Part shown: piece by piece, positions 60,032-64,000 of the stretch
How positions within the stretch are numbered: the stretch's first letter is position 1
Layout of the letters: each line of letters starts with the position of its first letter
Assembly (NCBI GenBank): GCA_027919835.1
Contig: JANVFP010000057.1
Span: forward strand, 1-64,000
Length of the DNA stretch: 64,000 bases
Source of the DNA: Lentinula raphanica
Lineage: Eukaryota > Basidiomycota > Agaricomycetes > Agaricales > Omphalotaceae
Direction: 5' to 3'
Position numbers and translations under genes: made by a program
Notes under the pieces: model-generated
What the model saw: the letters and a program-made list of their open reading frames with translations, nothing else
Told to the model about the DNA's origin: nothing
The model's database searches: none

Positions 60032-61087
60032 CTAATCATACAAAGTGTGCCATATAGTGAACTTATGACGCCGTTCATAAAGTTCGTCAGCTAATACTAT
60101 CTTGAAGTCCTCGTTGTAGTAAGAAATTAACCTCAAGATATCGGAATGATCCAAATCATTCAGCTGTGTGACATCGTATGTACCTTCAGTTCCAATCGCA
60201 GGCGGAAGCCCTGTAGTATGGATCGCTGGAGTGTTTGGTTGCCGTACAGCATTGACCAAATCAGTCCCAAAGCCTGGAACCTAAGACAGTGAGTGTTAAT
60301 CGATAATCAACCAAGTTGAACCAAGCCCAGGAAAAGAGTGGAAATTTGGCCCAATAGGAGGGATAGGGGCGCAAATGAAAAAGAAGAAGAAGGTATGTCA
60401 TACTCACAGACTTGAGCAGTTTGAGCTGGATCCTTCCTGTTTGAATCTCTCGAGAATTACGGGCTCTACGAGCAATGTTCTGGCAATTCACATCCACCGT
60501 GTCAACTTTCTCTATAACATTATGCGCTCACGTTTGACAGTGCTGAGATCATCTTTGACAGCATTAAGCTCACCTTTAACAGCGTTGAGCTCGCCTTTTA
60601 TGGTGTTGAACTCGTCCTTGACCATCGTACTAAGCTCCTTGACCGTTGTACTAAGCTCGGCAATGGCGGCGAATATATCTTTGACATCGCCATTGAATTT
60701 CACCGATGACTCTGTGCAAGAGACACAAAGCGTGTCAGATGTCAGTAGGATTGGGACTGGCATTACTTACGAACAGTGTTTATAGCTAAAACCCTCTGTG
60801 CGCCACTCGCTAGAACCTCATCGGTTACAATATCAATAGCGGAATCTTGATAAGAGACTTGTCAGGTAGTGCTCGTCTTTCCTTCTTCGGCATAACTTAC
60901 TCTTCAGGCGTATGAGGTTTTCTAATTCCCATTCTGCATCTTTTATGTGAGACGGGTTGAGAGGTGTACCCGCAACGATTGAGGCAGCACGAGGTAATTT
61001 TGCTATATTGGCAAGGACGGGATGAACTTCGTCTAAAGCTTTGATATCGTATGGATACGTTTTTGGAGCAGGTGCATTTTCAGCCAT
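60032..61087 (-). CDS. Coiled-coil protein with heptad-like repeats, unknown function
   Basis: Start MAENAPAPKTYPYDIKALDE, then VHPVLANIAKLPRAASIVAG and DAEWELENLIRLK. An intron joins to SAIDIVTDEVLASGAQRVLA, then a second to SSVKFNGDVKDIFAAIAEL. Next is an array of seven- to fourteen-residue repeats (STTVKELSTMVKDEF, KGELNAVKGELNAVK). A stop in this frame at the 3' end of the repeat array is avoided by splicing to KVDTVDVNCQNIARRARN. Two in-phase GTGAGC donors 42 bp apart could both serve that acceptor. The last exon is VPGFGTDLVNAVRQPNTPAI to RRHKFTIWHTLYD. About 230-245 residues. The t-SNARE-like or filament-like coiled coil has no assigned family. Confidence 0.55.
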
Positions 61088-61600
61088 GGTGGTTCAAGAA
61101 GAGATCGTATTCGCCAGCAGCGCTTAGAGTTAGGGGTCTTCTCGCTGATCGCTTACATAAATATTTGCATCAGAACTCTTATCGCAATCTAATCGCCTCA
61201 GATGCCTCTCAGCTCTTAACCACGAACCAGCTGGAGGGATTCATCGTACTATGCGCGCGGATCCAGTAGTTAAACTGAAGACTCATCGATCGAGGTTCGT
61301 CTTTGTTATTGTACAGAGCAGAAACGATGTACGCTATCATTTGTGCCGAATCTCTGAAGGGCTTAGCCGCCTCGAGGCGGCCGTTCTAGTAGGATAAGAT
61401 AAGATCTGATAAGATAGTAAGTAATGAGAGACCGGCATGGAGGGTTTATTCGATTCATAGTACTCCGTTTGATCGGAATTACGTAATATTTCTAAAGCCG
61501 CTTCGCGGCTGATAGCCGGTGATGGCCTACGGCGTTAGCTCAGCAATTCGGCTTATCCCTCCGGCTGTGACTGGTAACACCTTTTTGCACACGACTTTGA
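61088..61600. other. Upstream region with GC-rich hairpins
   Basis: No gene was recognised. Small palindromes occur at about 61370-61384 (CCGCCTCGAGGCGG) and about 61498-61511 (GCCGCTTCGCGGC), with an AAGATAAGATCTGATAAGATA repeat-like stretch near 61398 between them. They could belong to a small mobile element, but no terminal repeats were fixed. Confidence 0.3.
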
Positions 61601-62420
61601 TCTTCCATTCGTCTCGTTTGTGACCCCAAAGCAAACCAAGGACAACCACAAGGATACGAGGACAACACAGCGAGCGGACAGTGAAGAACACAAGGATTAC
61701 GCGGACATTAAGGAGCCGATGACTGTGAAGACCAACGACCACACAAACAAGAACCACGACGGCCACCAGGAGACGAGGACGAAACAGGGATCACAAGATG
61801 AAGAGACGAGGTCAAGGTTGAGACAATGACAACGACAATCACAACGGTGAAAGGAGGTTGAGGATGGAGAAGGACCGGGAGAGAACAACGGCGAGGACCA
61901 AGGATGGACAAGGACGCCCGCCTTCCTCTTCTCTCTCTGGATTCATCCTCACTCACACAACCAACACAGTGCCGCCACTGCCACGAACACATTCTGGGGT
62001 ATTTTAGGATGTTGAATTGGATGTTGATCATGCGAAGATGAGTACGTCAAATACGCGAAGACAACGACAACAAAGATGGATGTTTGGCTCCTCAGGTAAG
62101 AATCCTTATTTTTTTCTCAACTTCACTAACCTCTTCTTTGATTATTGGTATATGCACATTTTTGCCTTCATCTCCATCTATCTCCTCCAATTTCAGCATT
62201 ACCTTGTCATGCACATCCTCTTCATTTCTTGTTTTCATCCCGCATTCCATTTGGAAACTTCTTACACAGACGAGACAAGACGAGGAAGTCCAAAGCGAGC
62301 CTGTGAATAGAAAGATGAGTGAGGCCACGAAGATGGAGATTGAGATGAAGATGATGAGGGCAATGAGACGACAACCACAACGAGCGGTACGTGTCCACCT
62401 TTGTTCTTCAGTTGTACCAC
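61601..62420 (+). other. T-poor, GA/CA-rich low-complexity stretch
   Basis: From about 61615 to 61920 the plus strand is strongly depleted in T and rich in GAC, CAC and AAG triplets. A second similar block lies at about 62265-62390. One frame (61620-61829) would encode a Lys/Asp/Thr/His-rich hydrophilic peptide. Without a start in good context or any family match this may be low-complexity repeat DNA or exons of an unrecognised gene. Confidence 0.3.
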
Positions 62421-63239
62421 TGAGAAATCCTTTCATTTCAGCAGGTTTCTCTTTGAGTCCTCCGATGCACTGCAACTCCCATTGGGAGCCCAGCAGACGC
62501 CCAGCCCCTCAGCTAGGCAAGGCTCTGCTGGTTCCCGTGGCTCCCTCACCCGCCCACCTGGCTCACGAGCCACACCTGCCTTTCACCTGATTATGGAACG
62601 CCCATTGTCGCGCCCTGCACACCGTTGTGCACAAAACACATCAGCTTACTCTATCCACGGACAGGAATCCAAATTAAGGCTACCTATGAGATCTAGGGTA
62701 CGAGACGACGAGAGATTTTTGGACCTAGGTCCAACGGTGGACTCGCTCAGATGATCGAACTGCCAGAGGCAGTACCCTTAGAAAATTTTACTTTGTTTCA
62801 GACTTACTTACCACATGGACAGGACAGTCAAGTACGATACTTAGAGTTGGAAAGAATTTAGATTCTCTTTTGCCCCCAAAACTCTACACCGAAAGTCCTT
62901 TGTATGACTAAGTAAAAATCTCAACCCTCTTGAAGGAGAAGCCTTGCTCGGTATCTCTTTAGGTGACTTTCCTTCGAACTCGCCTCGCATCGTCTTGATG
63001 ATAGGACCGATGAGAGCATCACACCGTCACCTGCTGTACCCGCGGTTTGACCGCTGAGCTGCTTGCATTCAAGTGGTCTAGTTTCCATGGAAAGAGGAGG
63101 ATCTCTGACTAAAAACGCTGTCATTGGTGGTAACATTACAAAACTCCCGCTTTTTGGAACAGGCGGGTGACAGGTCTTGCAGCTTGCCTGGCGGCGATGT
63201 TGTAAGTGGATCGTGGCAGACATCAGGAAAAAAGTCTCT
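62421..63239. other. Unassigned repeat-like DNA
   Basis: A Pro/His-rich frame at about 62400-62590 and a perfect 16-bp palindrome TTGGACCTAGGTCCAA (62719-62734) are the only structures noticed. No gene is supported. Confidence 0.3.
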
Positions 63240-63442
63240 AGCCCAGGGCCCTGAAAGATACCCCCCAAATCCTAGGCTCCCTAGAGAGCCTCAAAGAGCT
63301 CAAAGATCCTCAAAGATCCTCAAAGCAACTCAAAGATGCCTAGGGAAACTGAAAGAAGCCTCAAAAAACCTAGAGGGCTTAGGTCTCCTTAGGATCTTTC
63401 AGAGTTCTGAGGATTTAGGGGGTATCTTTGGAGGCCCTAGGC
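63240..63442. repeat. Imperfect long inverted repeat (foldback) with CTCAAAGATC repeats in the loop
   Basis: The left arm near 63241-63275 (AGGGCCCTGAAAGATACCCC... then CCAAATCCT) pairs with the right arm near 63408-63442 (AGGATTTAGGGGGTATCTTT... then GAGGCCCTAGGC) with a few mismatches. The segment between contains CTCAAAGATC-type direct repeats at 63299-63335 and partial further pairing. It may be a foldback transposon remnant or a structured RNA. Confidence 0.55.
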
Positions 63443-63878
63443 ATAGGATAGTTTTTCCTGATGGAATTACTAAAGAGTTACACAAGGTATAAAAGGACTC
63501 GAACCTCTTGCAAGTTGCCATGCTACAGTTCCTTTCCTTTCCTCTCTTCCACCTATCCGGGTTCCCTTCGGAACCTTCCTACTTACCAGCGTAGGGAACT
63601 TTTAGCACAACAATGAGTTTCAGCTTGGTAACAGTCCTGTGAATTCTCTACCGTGACTAGTACTATTACTTATGCATTGGCAGGCCATATTGGGACCTTT
63701 CGGTGAGTACAATATTTTTTTCGCTCCATATTTTATGGTCTTGTCACGCTGTCATTCTCCTATGTATTTTGGTAGTGTACGGCGTAGAGTACTTGTAAAG
63801 TATGGTAGTCTGGCCGCGGCGGTCCATGCTTATGGCATTGGATCTGATCCGGCCTAAATCCGATCAAATCGGAGTGCT
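63443..63878. other. Unassigned DNA
   Basis: No gene was recognised. A TATAAAAGG box occurs on the plus strand near 63488, but no downstream coding region is visible. Confidence 0.3.
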
Positions 63879-63950
63879 ACGAATCGAACCCCCTCACGAC
63901 CGGCATGGGCGTCGGCAGAGCTTCTCACTACCGAATTTGGCGCCCACGCT
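63878..63950 (-). tRNA. Possible tRNA-like or tRNA-derived SINE head, minus strand
   Basis: On the minus strand, GGTTCGATTCG (63880-63890) differs at one base from the pol III B-box consensus GGTTCGANTCC. About 40 bp upstream, GGCGCCAAATTCGGTAG (63928-63944) resembles an A box and D-loop. The acceptor ends pair poorly (about three of seven), so a functional tRNA is unlikely; a decayed tRNA or SINE is more plausible. Confidence 0.28.
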
Positions 63951-64000
63951 TTCTTCCTCCTCTCATCATCGCGAAAGATTCCTCCCCATATCCTCTACTA

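Noticed and set aside
60512..60532. A 20-nt intron (GTGAGC...TTATAG) as the main splice in the coiled-coil gene
   Set aside because: An upstream GTGAGC donor gives the same phase with a normal length of about 62-65 nt, so the very short intron is kept only as a possible alternative.

Overview
The window is nuclear DNA of a filamentous basidiomycete, most likely an Agaricomycete. The genes are dense and on both strands. They are cut by many 50-65 bp GT-AG introns, and the housekeeping proteins read like mushroom-forming fungi. No bacterial operons, rRNA genes or CRISPR arrays were seen. Most coordinates below are full genomic spans from start codon to stop codon, including introns, because exon joints were worked out by eye.

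Layout. Bases 1-6990 are gene-poor accessory DNA with diverged repeats, an LTR-like stretch and a cluster of GTTTCCG motifs. At 6991-12378 lie a serine-rich, acidic protein of unknown function and glutamine-dependent NAD+ synthetase, both on the minus strand. At 12464-17422 are three tandem F-box-like genes, and at 18012-26929 three tandem cytochrome P450 genes of one subfamily; P450 copy 2 carries a clean 828-bp tandem duplication of its 3' end. At 27147-41202, all on the minus strand, come an FAD monooxygenase, a possible 61-codon gene, acetyl-CoA carboxylase (ACC1), a gene that reads as a three-repeat MYB protein fused to a glutathione S-transferase, and scavenger decapping enzyme DcpS. Then come an LC8 dynein light chain, a fourth P450 broken by a nonsense codon, a coiled-coil protein and two more F-box-like genes.

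From 50498 to 61087 lie conserved cell-biology genes: nucleoporin Nup53/Nup35, a small Arg/Ser-rich conserved protein, a 606-bp MITE-like element, a DUF6987-type protein, exocyst SEC6 divergent from ubiquinone-biosynthesis COQ6, and a coiled-coil protein of unknown function. The last 3 kb is repeat-like, with a foldback structure and a tRNA-like pol III promoter pair at the right edge.

How the genes relate. The same two expanded families, F-box-like and P450, flank the central conserved block on both sides. This points to local duplication and rearrangement around an ACC1 core. The P450s, the FAD monooxygenase and ACC1 (a malonyl-CoA source) sit together, but no PKS, NRPS or terpene synthase backbone gene is visible, so a secondary-metabolite cluster is only a weak hypothesis. 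The most unusual gene is the MYB-GST fusion at 37364-39359.
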